Below are positions 35,337-45,335 of a stretch of DNA of 64,000 nt, piece by piece. The notes under the pieces are model-generated. The model ran no database searches and was not told where the DNA came from. It saw only the letters and a list, made by a program, of their open reading frames with translations. Within the stretch, counting starts at the first letter, position 1; each line of letters starts with the position of its first letter. This DNA is from Nostoc sp. XA010 (lineage in GTDB: Bacteria > Cyanobacteriota > Cyanobacteriia > Cyanobacteriales > Nostocaceae), in the NCBI RefSeq assembly GCF_020829625.1, contig NZ_JAIVFX010000015.1, positions 1 to 64,000 of the forward strand, written 5' to 3'. A program made the translations under genes and the position numbers.

Positions 35337-36791
35337 ATGACCAGTAATACTTTTAACGGACGCAACGGACACAAAACCCCATTTATCGGAAAACAATTGA
35401 TTCCTGATTCCGAGACTTTAGAAACTGTGACAGCAGAAGCACCTGTTGTCACACCTGAGATAGAGAAAGAAAAAGAAGCTCCACCGAAGCGGAAAAGACC
35501 TAATGGTTTAATTTTGGCAGCATTAGGTGTGGGTGCGATCGCCGCAGGTGGTTTTGGTTATAACTACTGGCAATACGCCTCCACCCATCAGGAAACAGAC
35601 AACGCCACCGTTGCTGGAAACATTCACCAAGTTAGTAGCCGCATTCCCGGAACTGTAAGTCAGGTGCTAGTGGATGATAACCAACTGGTGCAACCGGGAC
35701 AATTGTTAGTGAAATTAGATCCACGGGACTATGAAAGCAAGGTACAGCAAGCAGCAGCAGCCCTAGAAAATGCTCGTGGACAGGCGCAAGCCGCCCAAGC
35801 AAACATTGCTTTAACTTCACAAACTACTACTGGTAAGACAACTCAAGCGCAGGGTGATGTCAGCAGTGCAGTAGCAGCAATTTCTACAGCCCAAGCAGCA
35901 GTCCAAGAAGCTCAAGCAGGGATACCAGCAGCGCAAGCTGAAGTCAGACTAGCCGAAGCAGGGATTCCCGCCGCCCAAGCGCAGGTAGCGCAAACAAATG
36001 CGAATTTGGAAAATGCCCAAGCAGATTACGATCGCTACAACCAGTTGTATAAATCAGGTGCGATCGCTCGTCAGCAGCTAGACGCAGCCAAGGCCGCTTA
36101 TAACGTGGCTACGGCACAAAGGAACGCTGCTGTTCAAGGAGTAGAACAAGCCCAAGCCAAGTTAGCCTCTGCTAGAGTTGGTGTTGCCAAAGCCCAGTCT
36201 CAACTAGCACAGGCGCAAGAAAATGTCACCAACGCCCAAGCTAAATTGGCAGCATCTAGGGGAGGATTGCAACAAGCTACCGCAGGCGGACAAGATACCA
36301 CAGTAAAACGTAGTCAATACGAAGCGGCAAAAGCGGCGATCGCCCAATCGGAAGCATCGCTCAAAGACGCACAATTACAGCTATCTTACGCCAACGTTAC
36401 TGCCCCCAGTGCCGGACGAGTTGGTAGAAAAAACGTCGAAGTTGGCAACCGAGTTGCAGCAGGAACACCATTAATGGCGATCGTGGATAACCAGTATTGG
36501 GTAATTGCGAACTTCAAAGAAACTCAATTAGAAAAAATGCGACCAGGAGAAGAAGCAGAAATCAAGCTAGATGCTTTCCCTCATCATACCTTTGTTGGTC
36601 GTGTAGAAAGTCTTTCGCCAGCTTCCGGTGCTCAGTTTGCTTTATTACCACCGGATAATGCTACAGGTAACTTTACCAAAGTTGTCCAACGCATCCCAGT
36701 AAAAATAGTTTTCGACCAAAAGAGCATTCAAGGCTACGAATCACGGATTACTCCGGGGATGTCTGCGGAAATTGCTGTGGAAGTCAAGTAA
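35337..36791 (+). CDS. EmrA/HlyD-family membrane fusion protein
   Basis: This 484-residue periplasmic adaptor has a Pro-rich cytosolic N-terminus, one membrane helix (about 57-75), a first lipoyl half and a long Ala/Gln-rich coiled-coil hairpin (about 130-330). The second lipoyl half and beta-barrel (VTAPSAGRVGRKNVEVGNRV onward) follow. It would link the DHA2 MFS pump at 38580 to an outer-membrane channel. The coiled coil carries internal tandem-like repeats of AQA-rich segments. It is controlled in common with the MarR gene upstream. Confidence 0.9.
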   Translation: MTSNTFNGRNGHKTPFIGKQLIPDSETLETVTAEAPVVTPEIEKEKEAPPKRKRPNGLILAALGVGAIAAGGFGYNYWQYASTHQETDNATVAGNIHQVSSRIPGTVSQVLVDDNQLVQPGQLLVKLDPRDYESKVQQAAAALENARGQAQAAQANIALTSQTTTGKTTQAQGDVSSAVAAISTAQAAVQEAQAGIPAAQAEVRLAEAGIPAAQAQVAQTNANLENAQADYDRYNQLYKSGAIARQQLDAAKAAYNVATAQRNAAVQGVEQAQAKLASARVGVAKAQSQLAQAQENVTNAQAKLAASRGGLQQATAGGQDTTVKRSQYEAAKAAIAQSEASLKDAQLQLSYANVTAPSAGRVGRKNVEVGNRVAAGTPLMAIVDNQYWVIANFKETQLEKMRPGEEAEIKLDAFPHHTFVGRVESLSPASGAQFALLPPDNATGNFTKVVQRIPVKIVFDQKSIQGYESRITPGMSAEIAVEVK

Positions 36792-36853
36792 TATCATGTC
36801 CACTAAATTACCCATAATAAAAGAACCCCAACCCCTCTCGAAAAGCGGGGCTA

Positions 36854-37006
36854 CGGTGTACACAAAAGTCGAATTACCCCCCTTAATCCCCCCTTATAAA
36901 GGGAGGAAACAAGAAAATAAATCTAGTTCCCTCCCCTTTATAAGGGGAGGGTTAGGGTGGGGTAAAACCTTAGTTAATCAGCGATTTCAGACTTGTGTGT
37001 ACACCG
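36854..37006. mobile_element. MITE-like element, copy 2
   Basis: This is a 153-bp element with 17-base inverted ends (36854-36870 and 36990-37006, 16 of 17 paired) and the same C-rich/G-rich interior as the copy at 6901-7048. The flanks extend the palindrome slightly (ctacgg outside left, ccgtag outside right). It lies between the HlyD gene and an MFS gene. Confidence 0.78.
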
Positions 37007-37227
37007 TAGGATCTTCCTGAGGAGAGACAAAGCTACCCTTTGGCGGGGTAGGGTTCTTGGGTTTTAGTAAATAATCAACCGGACATCATTAATACTAAAA
37101 TTGTCTGCAAACAGATTGAAAAACCTCTTTCTGTCTATGACATTCTCATACATCTAAAGACAGGCGTATAGAGATGAGGTGAGATGATATTTATTATGAA
37201 AGCAGATTGGTATAAAGTAAGCCTGAC

Positions 37228-38487
37228 ATGAGAAAACCGCTACTACCTGCTTTAAGGTCAAGAAACTACCAACTATTTTTTGCCGGACAAGGTATTTCCC
37301 TAATTGGGACTTGGATGACGCAACTTGCCACGATTTGGCTAGTTTATGACTTGACAAACTCCCCATTAATGTTAGGAGTTGTGGGATTTTCGAGTCAAAT
37401 TCCTAGCTTTTTTTTAGCTCCCTTTGGCGGAGTCTTTGTAGATCGCTTTTCTCGGTATCGTACCTTAATTAGTACGCAAGTCTTGGCGATGATTCAATCG
37501 TTAATATTAGCAGCGCTGGCGCTGACTGGTGTGATCCAGGTATGGCATATCATCGCCTTGAGTTTATTTCAAGGATTTATTAATGCCTTAGATGCGCCCG
37601 CCCGTCAAGCATTTGTGCCAGAATTGATTGAACGTAGAGAAGATTTAGGCAATGCGATCGCTATTAACTCTACAATGGTCAATGGTGCGCGATTAATTGG
37701 CCCTGCGATCGGGGGTTTATTGATTGCTGGCGTTGGAACTGCTTATTGTTTTTTAATTGATGGTTTGAGCTACATTGCTGTAATCGCCGCTTTATTGGCA
37801 ATGAAAGTTAAACCTTGGAAAAATGTAGTAACTGATGGTAATCCCTTAGAAAAAGTCAAAGAGGGATTTGTCTATGCCTTTAGCTTTCCACCGGTTCGAG
37901 CAATCTTATTACTATCAGCCTTAGTTAGCCTCATGGGGCTGCAAAACACTATTCTTGTACCAGTTATTGCAGAACAAGTTCTCAAAGGTGGTGCAGAAAG
38001 TTTGGGTTTTTTGATGGCGGCTTCTGGAGTTGGAGCCTTAACTGGTGGTATTTATCTAACTACGCGCCAAACAATCTTAGGAATTGGTAAATTGATTGCT
38101 TTAGCACCAGCAATTTTAGGAATTGGTCTGATTGCCTTTTCATTGTCTCGATTTTTACCACTCTCTTTATTTACAATGTTATTTGTTGGCTTAGGTACAA
38201 TTCTCCAAATTGCTGCTAGCAACACCTTTTTACAAACAATTGTAGAGGATGACAAACGTGGGAGATTGATGAGCTTATACACAATGTCATTTTTGGGGAT
38301 GATTCCCGTAGGTAATTTATTGGGAGGTTTTTTAGCCAGTCATATCGGCGCTCCCAACACTTTAATAATTGATGGTATAGTTTGCATTTTAGGATCAATC
38401 ATTTTTAGCAGAGAGTTGCCTGCTTTAAGAAAAATCATGCTTCCAATTTATGAGCAAAAGGGTATTATCAAAGCTCAGAAAGTTTAA
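37228..38487 (+). CDS. MFS transporter, EntS-like
   Basis: The 419-residue protein has 12 expected membrane helices. The N-terminus (LRSRNYQLFFAGQGISLIGTW) and motif A-like loop (GGVFVDRFSRYR) fit the MFS_3 / enterobactin exporter EntS subgroup. The substrate is unknown. It sits between the EmrA-like adaptor and the DHA2-type pump and may have joined the efflux locus secondarily, as a MITE separates it from the adaptor. Confidence 0.87.
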   Translation: MRKPLLPALRSRNYQLFFAGQGISLIGTWMTQLATIWLVYDLTNSPLMLGVVGFSSQIPSFFLAPFGGVFVDRFSRYRTLISTQVLAMIQSLILAALALTGVIQVWHIIALSLFQGFINALDAPARQAFVPELIERREDLGNAIAINSTMVNGARLIGPAIGGLLIAGVGTAYCFLIDGLSYIAVIAALLAMKVKPWKNVVTDGNPLEKVKEGFVYAFSFPPVRAILLLSALVSLMGLQNTILVPVIAEQVLKGGAESLGFLMAASGVGALTGGIYLTTRQTILGIGKLIALAPAILGIGLIAFSLSRFLPLSLFTMLFVGLGTILQIAASNTFLQTIVEDDKRGRLMSLYTMSFLGMIPVGNLLGGFLASHIGAPNTLIIDGIVCILGSIIFSRELPALRKIMLPIYEQKGIIKAQKV

Positions 38488-38579
38488 TTGAAAATCATAT
38501 TTTAATTTCGCTGTGCAGATACAAGGATAAGGTTTAATAAGAAATTTTTACAACTTAAATTTGAAACAGGAAAAACACT

Positions 38580-40160
38580 ATGGCTAATACAGGTATAGTT
38601 CGTCAGCAAGCACCACCAGAGACTGTACCGCTAAGAACCTGGATTGGTGTATTAGCCAGTATGCTTGGTGCATTTATGGCGGTATTAGATATTCAAATAA
38701 CTAATGCTTCGCTGCAAGATATTCAAGCAAGTTTAGGAGCAACTCTAGAAGAAGGTTCTTGGATTTCTACGGCGTATCTCGTAGCAGAAATTGTGGTAAT
38801 TCCTCTAACAGGATGGTTATCACGGGTGTTTTCTCTACGCCGTTATCTGTTAGTAAATACTGCACTATTTATTTTCTTTTCTATATGCTGTGCTTGGTCG
38901 TGGAATCTCAATTCCATGATTTTCTTTCGCGCCTTACAAGGTATGAGCGGAGGAGTATTAATTCCCACGGCTATGACAGTTGTATTAATGACTTTACCCC
39001 AATCTAAGCAATCAGTTGGACTGGCTGCATTTGGGTTTAGTGCAGTTTTTGCACCTTCAATTGGCCCAACATTAGGAGGTTGGTTAACAGAAAACTTTGG
39101 TTGGGAATACAACTTTTATATAAATGTAATTCCAGGGGCATTAATGCTAGCTGGTGTTTGGTATGGAATTAAGCAAGAAAAACCCCAAATTAATTTACTA
39201 AAACAAGGTGACTGGTGGGGAATTATTGCAATGGCTATTGGGTTAGGTTCCCTGCAAATTGTTTTAGAAGAAGGTAGCCGCAAAGATTGGTTTGGTTCAG
39301 CGTTTATTTTGCGCTTAAGTGTGATTGCGGTAATTTTTTTGGCGATATTTTTCTATATTGAATTAACTCGAAAGCAACCATTTATTAATTTGCGGCTTTT
39401 GTTTAGGCGTAACTTTGGTTTAGCTAGTATTGTAAATGTGTCGCTGGGGGTAGGATTGTATGGTTCAATTTATATTTTACCGTTGTATCTCGCCCAAATT
39501 CAAAAGTACAATGCGCTGCAAATTGGTGAAGTGTTGATTTGGGCTGGTATTCCCCAACTATTTATTATTCCTCTCATCCCCAAATTGATGCAACGCATTG
39601 ATGTGCGCTTAATGGTGGCTGTTGGTGTAGCTTTGTTTTCCATCAGTGCATTTATGAACTCTGGAATGACGAATGAAACTGGATTAGATCAGTTACGCTG
39701 GTCGCAATTTGTGCGTGCAATGGGTCAACCTCTAATTATGGTGCCGCTAACTTCTATTGCCACTGGTGGATTAAGTCCGAAAGAAGCAGGTTCGGCAAGT
39801 GGTTTATTTAATATGATGCGGAATATGGGCGGTTCTATCGGAATTGCTTCTTTAGCAACTTTGTTAGCAAATAGAGAGCAATTTCACTCGAATAGATTAG
39901 GTGATGCAATATCTTTATATAACCCAGAGACTCAACAGCGAATTGACCAAATGACGCAGTATTTTGTCAGTAAGGGAGCAGATTTAAGTACAGCACAAAA
40001 TCAGGCGATCGCATCCATATCTAATATAGTCCGCCGGGAAGCATTTGTAATGGCTTTTAACGATTGTTTTTATTTCATTGGCATTGCTTTGTTACTCAGT
40101 GGACTTGCCGTTTTATTCTTCAAAAAGGTGAAGCCATCTGGTGGCGCTGTTGCTCATTAA
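38580..40160 (+). CDS. DHA2-family multidrug MFS pump (EmrB-like)
   Basis: The 526-residue transporter has 14 expected membrane helices. The early motif AVLDIQITNASLQDIQ and a later FGFSAVFAPSIGPTLGGWL (motif C-like) are diagnostic of the DHA2/EmrB family. Its natural adaptor is the EmrA-like protein at 35337. Together they should export hydrophobic compounds or toxic metabolites. Confidence 0.9.
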   Translation: MANTGIVRQQAPPETVPLRTWIGVLASMLGAFMAVLDIQITNASLQDIQASLGATLEEGSWISTAYLVAEIVVIPLTGWLSRVFSLRRYLLVNTALFIFFSICCAWSWNLNSMIFFRALQGMSGGVLIPTAMTVVLMTLPQSKQSVGLAAFGFSAVFAPSIGPTLGGWLTENFGWEYNFYINVIPGALMLAGVWYGIKQEKPQINLLKQGDWWGIIAMAIGLGSLQIVLEEGSRKDWFGSAFILRLSVIAVIFLAIFFYIELTRKQPFINLRLLFRRNFGLASIVNVSLGVGLYGSIYILPLYLAQIQKYNALQIGEVLIWAGIPQLFIIPLIPKLMQRIDVRLMVAVGVALFSISAFMNSGMTNETGLDQLRWSQFVRAMGQPLIMVPLTSIATGGLSPKEAGSASGLFNMMRNMGGSIGIASLATLLANREQFHSNRLGDAISLYNPETQQRIDQMTQYFVSKGADLSTAQNQAIASISNIVRREAFVMAFNDCFYFIGIALLLSGLAVLFFKKVKPSGGAVAH

Positions 40161-40208
40161 ATTGCTTCTATGGGTTAAAATGTTTGGTAAAACTACCAAG
40201 ATACTAAA

Positions 40209-40778
40209 ATGGCCGTTAGCCAAAGTGAGTACTACATCTCCCCAGAAGAATATCTAGAAGGCGAGAAATTTAGTGAAATAAAACACGAGTATATTGATGG
40301 GCAAGTTTACGCAATGGCAGGAGCAAGTGATGCTCATGTCACAGTCAGTATGAATGTATCTATGCTGTTACGAAGCCATCTCCGGGGTAGTGGTTGCCGT
40401 GTCTACATGTTAGATATGAAAGCACAAATTGATATCATAAATCGCTATTTCTATCCCGATGTAATGGTGACTTGTGATCCACGAGATAGAGAATCTGAAT
40501 ATTTTAAGTCCCATCCTTGCTTAATTATCGAAGTGCTTTCTGAGTCAACAGAAGGGTATGACAGAGGTAAGAAATTCGCTAGTTACCGACACTTAGAATC
40601 ACTACAAGAATATGTGCTAATTTCACCAGACCGAATGAGTGTCGAATCCTTCCGCCGCAATGAAGAAGGACATTGGGTACTTTACCCTTATGAAAAAGAA
40701 CAAGAAGTGCATTTCGCTAGCGTTGATTTTCGGTGTGCAATTGCAGAAATATATGAAGATGTAGTATTAGTACCCTAA
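40209..40778 (+). CDS. Uma2-family (PD-(D/E)XK) protein
   Basis: The 189-residue Uma2 protein has nuclease-fold landmarks: EIKHEYIDGQVYAMAGAS near the N-terminus, YPDVMVTCD in the middle and CLIIEVLSEST after it. Uma2 proteins are extremely common in filamentous cyanobacteria and their biological role is unclear. Single gene. A decayed piece of another Uma2-like gene lies at 42745-42954. Confidence 0.9.
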   Translation: MAVSQSEYYISPEEYLEGEKFSEIKHEYIDGQVYAMAGASDAHVTVSMNVSMLLRSHLRGSGCRVYMLDMKAQIDIINRYFYPDVMVTCDPRDRESEYFKSHPCLIIEVLSESTEGYDRGKKFASYRHLESLQEYVLISPDRMSVESFRRNEEGHWVLYPYEKEQEVHFASVDFRCAIAEIYEDVVLVP

Positions 40779-40886
40779 TCTAACATTTCGAGGTCAATTT
40801 TTAAAGTATGGTTGTTCAAGAGAAATAGTCAAAAATTAGTTATAAACCTTGAAACTATTGTTGTGAGGTAGTCTATTATAGATAAA

Positions 40887-42281
40887 TTACTTTCCAATAC
40901 AAAATTTGCTAAAAATCTTATCTAAAACTGATTCTGTAACCTCTTCTCCGGTAATTTCTCCTAGTGCTTGAATCGCACCCCGTAAGTCAATTGTCCAGAA
41001 ATCAAGAGGTAACTGCTGGGCAATTGTTGCTTGTACTTGTTCTAAAGAAATTTTCGCTTGAGTTAAGGCTGCTGCTTGCCTTTGATTGATGGCTAAATCC
41101 ATATCAGCAGCTTGGACTTTTCCCGATTTAACTATCTCTAAGATTGCTGTTTCTAAAGCATCAATGCCTTGGTTTTGGGCTGCGGCTGTGGCAATTTTAG
41201 ATTTTAAATTTGGGATTTGGGTTTGAATATTTTTGCTTTCGTTTTCTTCTATTAAATCGATTTTGTTAATAACTAGAATTAATGGACGGTGTTGCACCTG
41301 TTCGTAAATTTCTCGATCGCCTTCCGTCCAACCGGCTGAAGCGTCAATGGTAAGCAAGACTAAATCAGCTGCATTGGCAGCCCGACGCGATCGCTCGACG
41401 CCAATTTTTTCCACTTGGTCTGTTGTTTCCCTAATCCCGGCTGTATCTAGCACTTGTACGGGAATTCCCCCGACAACTAACTGCGATTCCACCACATCGC
41501 GGGTTGTACCGGGTAAGTCAGTCACAATAGCGCGATCGCTCTGGCTCCAAGCGTTCAATAAGCTTGACTTACCAACATTCGGCCGCCCCACAATTGCCAC
41601 TTTTAAACCAGTGCGTAGCAACTCACCTTTATCTTTGGTTGCCAATAACCTAATGATTTCTGCGGCAATTTTCTCAATTTCTGATATTATGACTTTATCA
41701 TCCAACGGAGGCAGGTCTTCCTCAAAATCAATTCGAGCTTCGATTTCTGCCAAAATATCTAAGCAGTTGGCGCGTAACTGCCGGATCGGATGAGCTAATT
41801 TTCCCTGTAAACCAGCTAAGGCAGTTTGGGCAGCTTGAGGCGATTTAGCTCCCACCAAATCAGCAATACCTTCGGCTTGAGTTAGATCCACTCGCCCATT
41901 CAAAAAGGCGCGGAGAGTAAATTCTCCCGGTTGTGCTAGTCTTGCGCCGTTTTCCAAACACAGTTGTAATACTTGTTGTACTGCCATAATTCCCCCGTGG
42001 CAATGGAATTCCACTACATCTTCACGGGTGTAAGAACGGGGTGCTTTCATAATCAACAATAGGGCTTCATCTACCAGTTGTTGCGTTTGGGGATGGCGAA
42101 TGTAACCGTAGAGAATCTGGTGACTTTCCCAAACTTGCCGCCCTGGTGCATGAAAAAGAGTTTGGGCTAGAGCCATTGCTTGGGAACCGGACACCCGTAC
42201 AATACCAACACTACCCTGTTGGGGGACAACAGCAGTAGCGATCGCAGCGATAGTTCCAGTGGTAGCAAAAACTTCTGACAT
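40887..42281 (-). CDS. mnmE: tRNA modification GTPase MnmE
   Basis: The 464-residue protein has an N-terminal formyl-tetrahydrofolate-binding domain, a helical domain and an inserted G domain with GRPNVGKSSLLN (G1), DLPGTT and DTAGIRE (G2/G3) and NKID (G4). The C-terminus ends in FCIGK, with the conserved cysteine. With MnmG it makes the xnm5-type uridine in tRNA anticodons. Cytosolic. Confidence 0.97.
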   Translation of the reverse strand: MSEVFATTGTIAAIATAVVPQQGSVGIVRVSGSQAMALAQTLFHAPGRQVWESHQILYGYIRHPQTQQLVDEALLLIMKAPRSYTREDVVEFHCHGGIMAVQQVLQLCLENGARLAQPGEFTLRAFLNGRVDLTQAEGIADLVGAKSPQAAQTALAGLQGKLAHPIRQLRANCLDILAEIEARIDFEEDLPPLDDKVIISEIEKIAAEIIRLLATKDKGELLRTGLKVAIVGRPNVGKSSLLNAWSQSDRAIVTDLPGTTRDVVESQLVVGGIPVQVLDTAGIRETTDQVEKIGVERSRRAANAADLVLLTIDASAGWTEGDREIYEQVQHRPLILVINKIDLIEENESKNIQTQIPNLKSKIATAAAQNQGIDALETAILEIVKSGKVQAADMDLAINQRQAAALTQAKISLEQVQATIAQQLPLDFWTIDLRGAIQALGEITGEEVTESVLDKIFSKFCIGK

Positions 42282-42505
42282 GAGCGCCCTTCATAAGAGT
42301 GAGAAGTTAGGAGTCAAAATCATAACTCATAACCGATAACTTTCTAAATGGTAAGTATTTAGACTAATGAGATGACAACTGGCAAGGTAAAATTTACCTG
42401 GAGGGTAATGCCTGATAGTAAAGAGTTAGGGGTGAATATTATAACTCCTATACAGACACGATTAATCGCGTCTCTGCTCATAATTTTTAAAGAGAGGAAT
42501 TAACT

Positions 42506-42706
42506 GTGGAGCAAAAAATTAACTGCGCTGTAGCCTGTGTTAACGGGTGTGTTTTAGGGGATAAATGTCCCAATATCGAGTTTAGAGAGGCCGCTACAAA
42601 ATTTATTGAAGAGACTCCCTTAGACAAAATGTTGGAGTTGGCACAAGAACGTCTGCGAAAAAAAATAACGGAACCGCCAAAATGGGTTCTTCCTGAAGAT
42701 ATATAG
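42506..42706 (+). CDS. Small conserved-looking cysteine-containing protein
   Basis: The 66-residue protein starts at GTG 42506, with GAGAGGA about 8 bases upstream. The N-terminal part has four cysteines (CAVACVNGCVLGDKC), which could bind a metal or form disulfides. A charged helix and a Pro-rich end follow. I do not recognise a named family. Probably a real gene given the ribosome site and composition. Confidence 0.6.
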   Translation: MEQKINCAVACVNGCVLGDKCPNIEFREAATKFIEETPLDKMLELAQERLRKKITEPPKWVLPEDI

Positions 42707-42744
42707 CATTCGCGCCAACAGGCACAAGCAAGATAGCGCAAAGG

Positions 42745-42954
42745 TTAAATAGTATCTGGATCTATATTTAATTCTCGCACTTTTGCCGCCAAGCGATCGC
42801 TGCGTTGTTTCTCTTACTCGGCGCGTTCCTTTTCTTGTTCAGCCTGTTGTGCAACTTCTTCCGGTGTCAAAACCAGTTCTGCTTCAGGCGTGAAAAACCG
42901 TAACTTTTCTTGATAAACACCTTTTGAAACTTGAAAATCTTTGGTGAGAGACAT
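42745..42954 (-). pseudogene. Decayed Uma2-type C-terminal fragment
   Basis: A 70-codon minus-strand frame from ATG at 42954 ends at TAA (42745-42747) and is interrupted by TAA at 42814-42816. The translated stretch (TPEEVAQQAEQEKERAE then RSDRLAAKVRELNIDPD) matches the coiled-coil tail common on long Uma2 proteins. The nuclease domain is gone. Confidence 0.65.
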
Positions 42955-43012
42955 AGCAGCAAGTGTCTCAGTGCTATAAGTTTAGCGTAGCAGTGAGGAA
43001 CGTAGAGGCTAT

Positions 43013-43513
43013 CTACAAGAAGCGTTCGATAATGATCTCGTCTATATACGTTTCTTTGATCTTGGCTTGTTTTTGTGCCGTCCCAATTATGCGAAAACCA
43101 TGCTGGAGATAACTAGCCAAGGCAGGGGCGTTATCGGCGCGAACGTAGGTTAATATTTTTTTGTAGCCCTTGCTGCGAGCGGTTTTAAAGGTAGCCTCAA
43201 ACAGACTCTTGCCAATCCCTTGTCGTCGGTACAAAAGATCCACATATGTCCCGATGATTCCCACATGATCAAAGGCGTGCGTAAAGGACGCAAATGGTTC
43301 CATACTTTGAAAGCCAACAATCGTTTGCTCTGGAAAGCGCACAGCAACATGGAACACCCCACGATGGGGAAAATTCAATATATACTCCCGTTCGGCATCG
43401 ACTGTGAGCGGCGTATCAAACGCGGTATACACACCGGCTTCGATAATGGGGTTCAGAATGCTAACAATCGCGGCAGCATCATTCGGTTGTGTTTCTCGAA
43501 CCAGGAGCTTCAT
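43013..43513 (-). CDS. GNAT-family N-acetyltransferase
   Basis: This 166-residue acetyltransferase starts at the ATG at 43513, chosen for the AGGAG about 10 bases upstream; an in-frame ATG at 43537 would add 8 residues. The acetyl-CoA loop RRQGIGKSLFEATF is typical of GNAT enzymes, and the overall pattern (TQPNDAAAIVSILNPIIE at the start) resembles the phosphinothricin acetyltransferase subgroup. Substrate unknown. Confidence 0.85.
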   Translation of the reverse strand: MKLLVRETQPNDAAAIVSILNPIIEAGVYTAFDTPLTVDAEREYILNFPHRGVFHVAVRFPEQTIVGFQSMEPFASFTHAFDHVGIIGTYVDLLYRRQGIGKSLFEATFKTARSKGYKKILTYVRADNAPALASYLQHGFRIIGTAQKQAKIKETYIDEIIIERFL

Positions 43514-43607
43514 TTTTAGTTTTCTCCTAAATGTCATTGGTTTTGCTAGTATTTACACCCAATTTAGGAGATTTTGAAAAAATTGACGCACAACACTAAC
43601 TTCATTT

Positions 43608-45233
43608 TTAAATATCTAACCCAACAACCATTAGCTCAGGCGGATGTTCAACAATGAACTGGTAATATACCTCTCGTCGCTCTAGGGGCGGAAGAGTTAA
43701 CTGCCATTCTAAAATCCCCATTTCACCAAGTTGAATTTGCGGATTGCTGTGGCTCAGACGCACTTTAATTTGCTCGTTGCGACTAACTGGTAATTGTTCA
43801 GTTAGTTTTAGATTTACTTCTTTGTCTAATAAGTTAGTAATGAACAACCGATAACTATAAGTAATCCGGCGCTGGTTGCTAATCAATCTTTTGTCTACCA
43901 GACGTTCAACTAAGTCGCGCTCAATTTTAAAACCTTCATCAATCCCTAAGTTCAGTTTGAACTCTTGCCCTGGTGCAATATTTTCTAACTGAGTTGTCCC
44001 AATAAAAACATTGTCGCGGAAAATATTCGCTTTGCCTGGTAATAGAGTCGCACCGTTGGGATTATTTTTTACATTAGCTTGCAGATAAGCAAAACTTACT
44101 AAGCGTGGCATTGCCACATAATCGAAGCTACAAGGATAGTCATCATTGAAAATTGTAGTTTTATGAGGTGCGCCGTCACTGGGAATGTTACCGCCACTAT
44201 TTAATTTAAAGGTAACTACACTCCCTTCTTTGGATACTTCTGCTGTAACGGTTTCTGCTGGGATAAGACTATCCTCTATAACTTCGTCTTGTTCTTGCCA
44301 ATCCGCTCTAGCAGCAGAAGCAGGCGGTTCTGCTATGGGAGGTAACAATGGTGGCTGGGCAGAAAATCGTCGTTGTCGTAACAGTTGTGGACGTGGAGCA
44401 TCAATATACCAGGGTTCAACTTTGGGTGGGAGTGTACCTAATCCCGGTTTAGCGGTAGAAAGGGTGAGATTTGCACCAATCCAATCTTCGCCGACGCTTT
44501 GAGTGATTTCTGCAAGGTAGCTCAAATGGACAATATCGCTGGTGGTGCTAAAGCGCAAGTCATATAGCGGAGTCCAACTGGCGCGATTCACCAAATATGA
44601 TATTTCTAGCTCAAACTCGCCTTCACCTGCAACTTCAACTCCTATAACTAAGCTAAAACTCTCTTTAGGATGGGGTGTTTGGATTATTTGCAATGAGGTG
44701 TGGAGTGCTTGCAGTTGTTTGTCTAATTCCTGCTGTTGAGTTTTGCACTCTCCAGATGCGATCGCATACTCACTATACTGGCTTCCAAGAAAGTTCAAAA
44801 AATCTAAAGTTTCGCTAAGGCTAAGATTTTTCCGAGACAAACTCTGTGCAAAGGGTTCCTCTGTTTTTTCACGCAACCCGTCGATAAAACTAGACTGCAA
44901 TGCTAAAGCATCGACTTGGGCTTGCAGGTGGCGTTTTTCTGCTTCTAACTGCTGAATTTGCCTTGTCAAATGTGCAAGCTCCGCTACAGGTTCAGTAGTG
45001 TAAATGCGATCGCTACTTACTCCAAGCATTCGCACCCCTACTGTACCTGTACCACTAACCCTGACAGACTCAGTTTCCATCTCTGGCACTGGGGTAATTA
45101 CTAGTTCCTGTTCAATTCCTGTTAAATCAACTACACCCCGCCGTGCAACTAATGCTCTGTCAGCATACACAGTAACAGCTACAATCTCGCTTTGTACTGT
45201 TTTGCGCCAAGACGGTATTTCCGGGTTAACCAC
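43608..45233 (-). CDS. MuiA-family (mucoidy inhibitor-like, DUF4139) protein
   Basis: The 541-residue protein has an N-terminal DUF4140-like beta domain (VTVYADRALVARRGVVDL), a coiled coil (about 80-170) and a large DUF4139 beta-rich domain from about residue 200 to the end (ISYLVNRASWTPLYDLR). The family is named after mucoidy inhibitor A. Its biochemical role is unknown. No signal peptide. Confidence 0.85.
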   Translation of the reverse strand: MVNPEIPSWRKTVQSEIVAVTVYADRALVARRGVVDLTGIEQELVITPVPEMETESVRVSGTGTVGVRMLGVSSDRIYTTEPVAELAHLTRQIQQLEAEKRHLQAQVDALALQSSFIDGLREKTEEPFAQSLSRKNLSLSETLDFLNFLGSQYSEYAIASGECKTQQQELDKQLQALHTSLQIIQTPHPKESFSLVIGVEVAGEGEFELEISYLVNRASWTPLYDLRFSTTSDIVHLSYLAEITQSVGEDWIGANLTLSTAKPGLGTLPPKVEPWYIDAPRPQLLRQRRFSAQPPLLPPIAEPPASAARADWQEQDEVIEDSLIPAETVTAEVSKEGSVVTFKLNSGGNIPSDGAPHKTTIFNDDYPCSFDYVAMPRLVSFAYLQANVKNNPNGATLLPGKANIFRDNVFIGTTQLENIAPGQEFKLNLGIDEGFKIERDLVERLVDKRLISNQRRITYSYRLFITNLLDKEVNLKLTEQLPVSRNEQIKVRLSHSNPQIQLGEMGILEWQLTLPPLERREVYYQFIVEHPPELMVVGLDI

Positions 45234-45335
45234 TGCTAGTTTCCCCTCATTTTTAATGGTTTTGCTGGTTAATTGTCAATGCTTCCCGGTCTAGCTGTCA
45301 ACCCCTTGAGGTAATTCGTAATTTGTAATTACGAA

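Noticed and set aside
36772..37020. 82-codon frame over the second MITE
   Set aside because: It translates the inverted-repeat element and has no independent coding signal.
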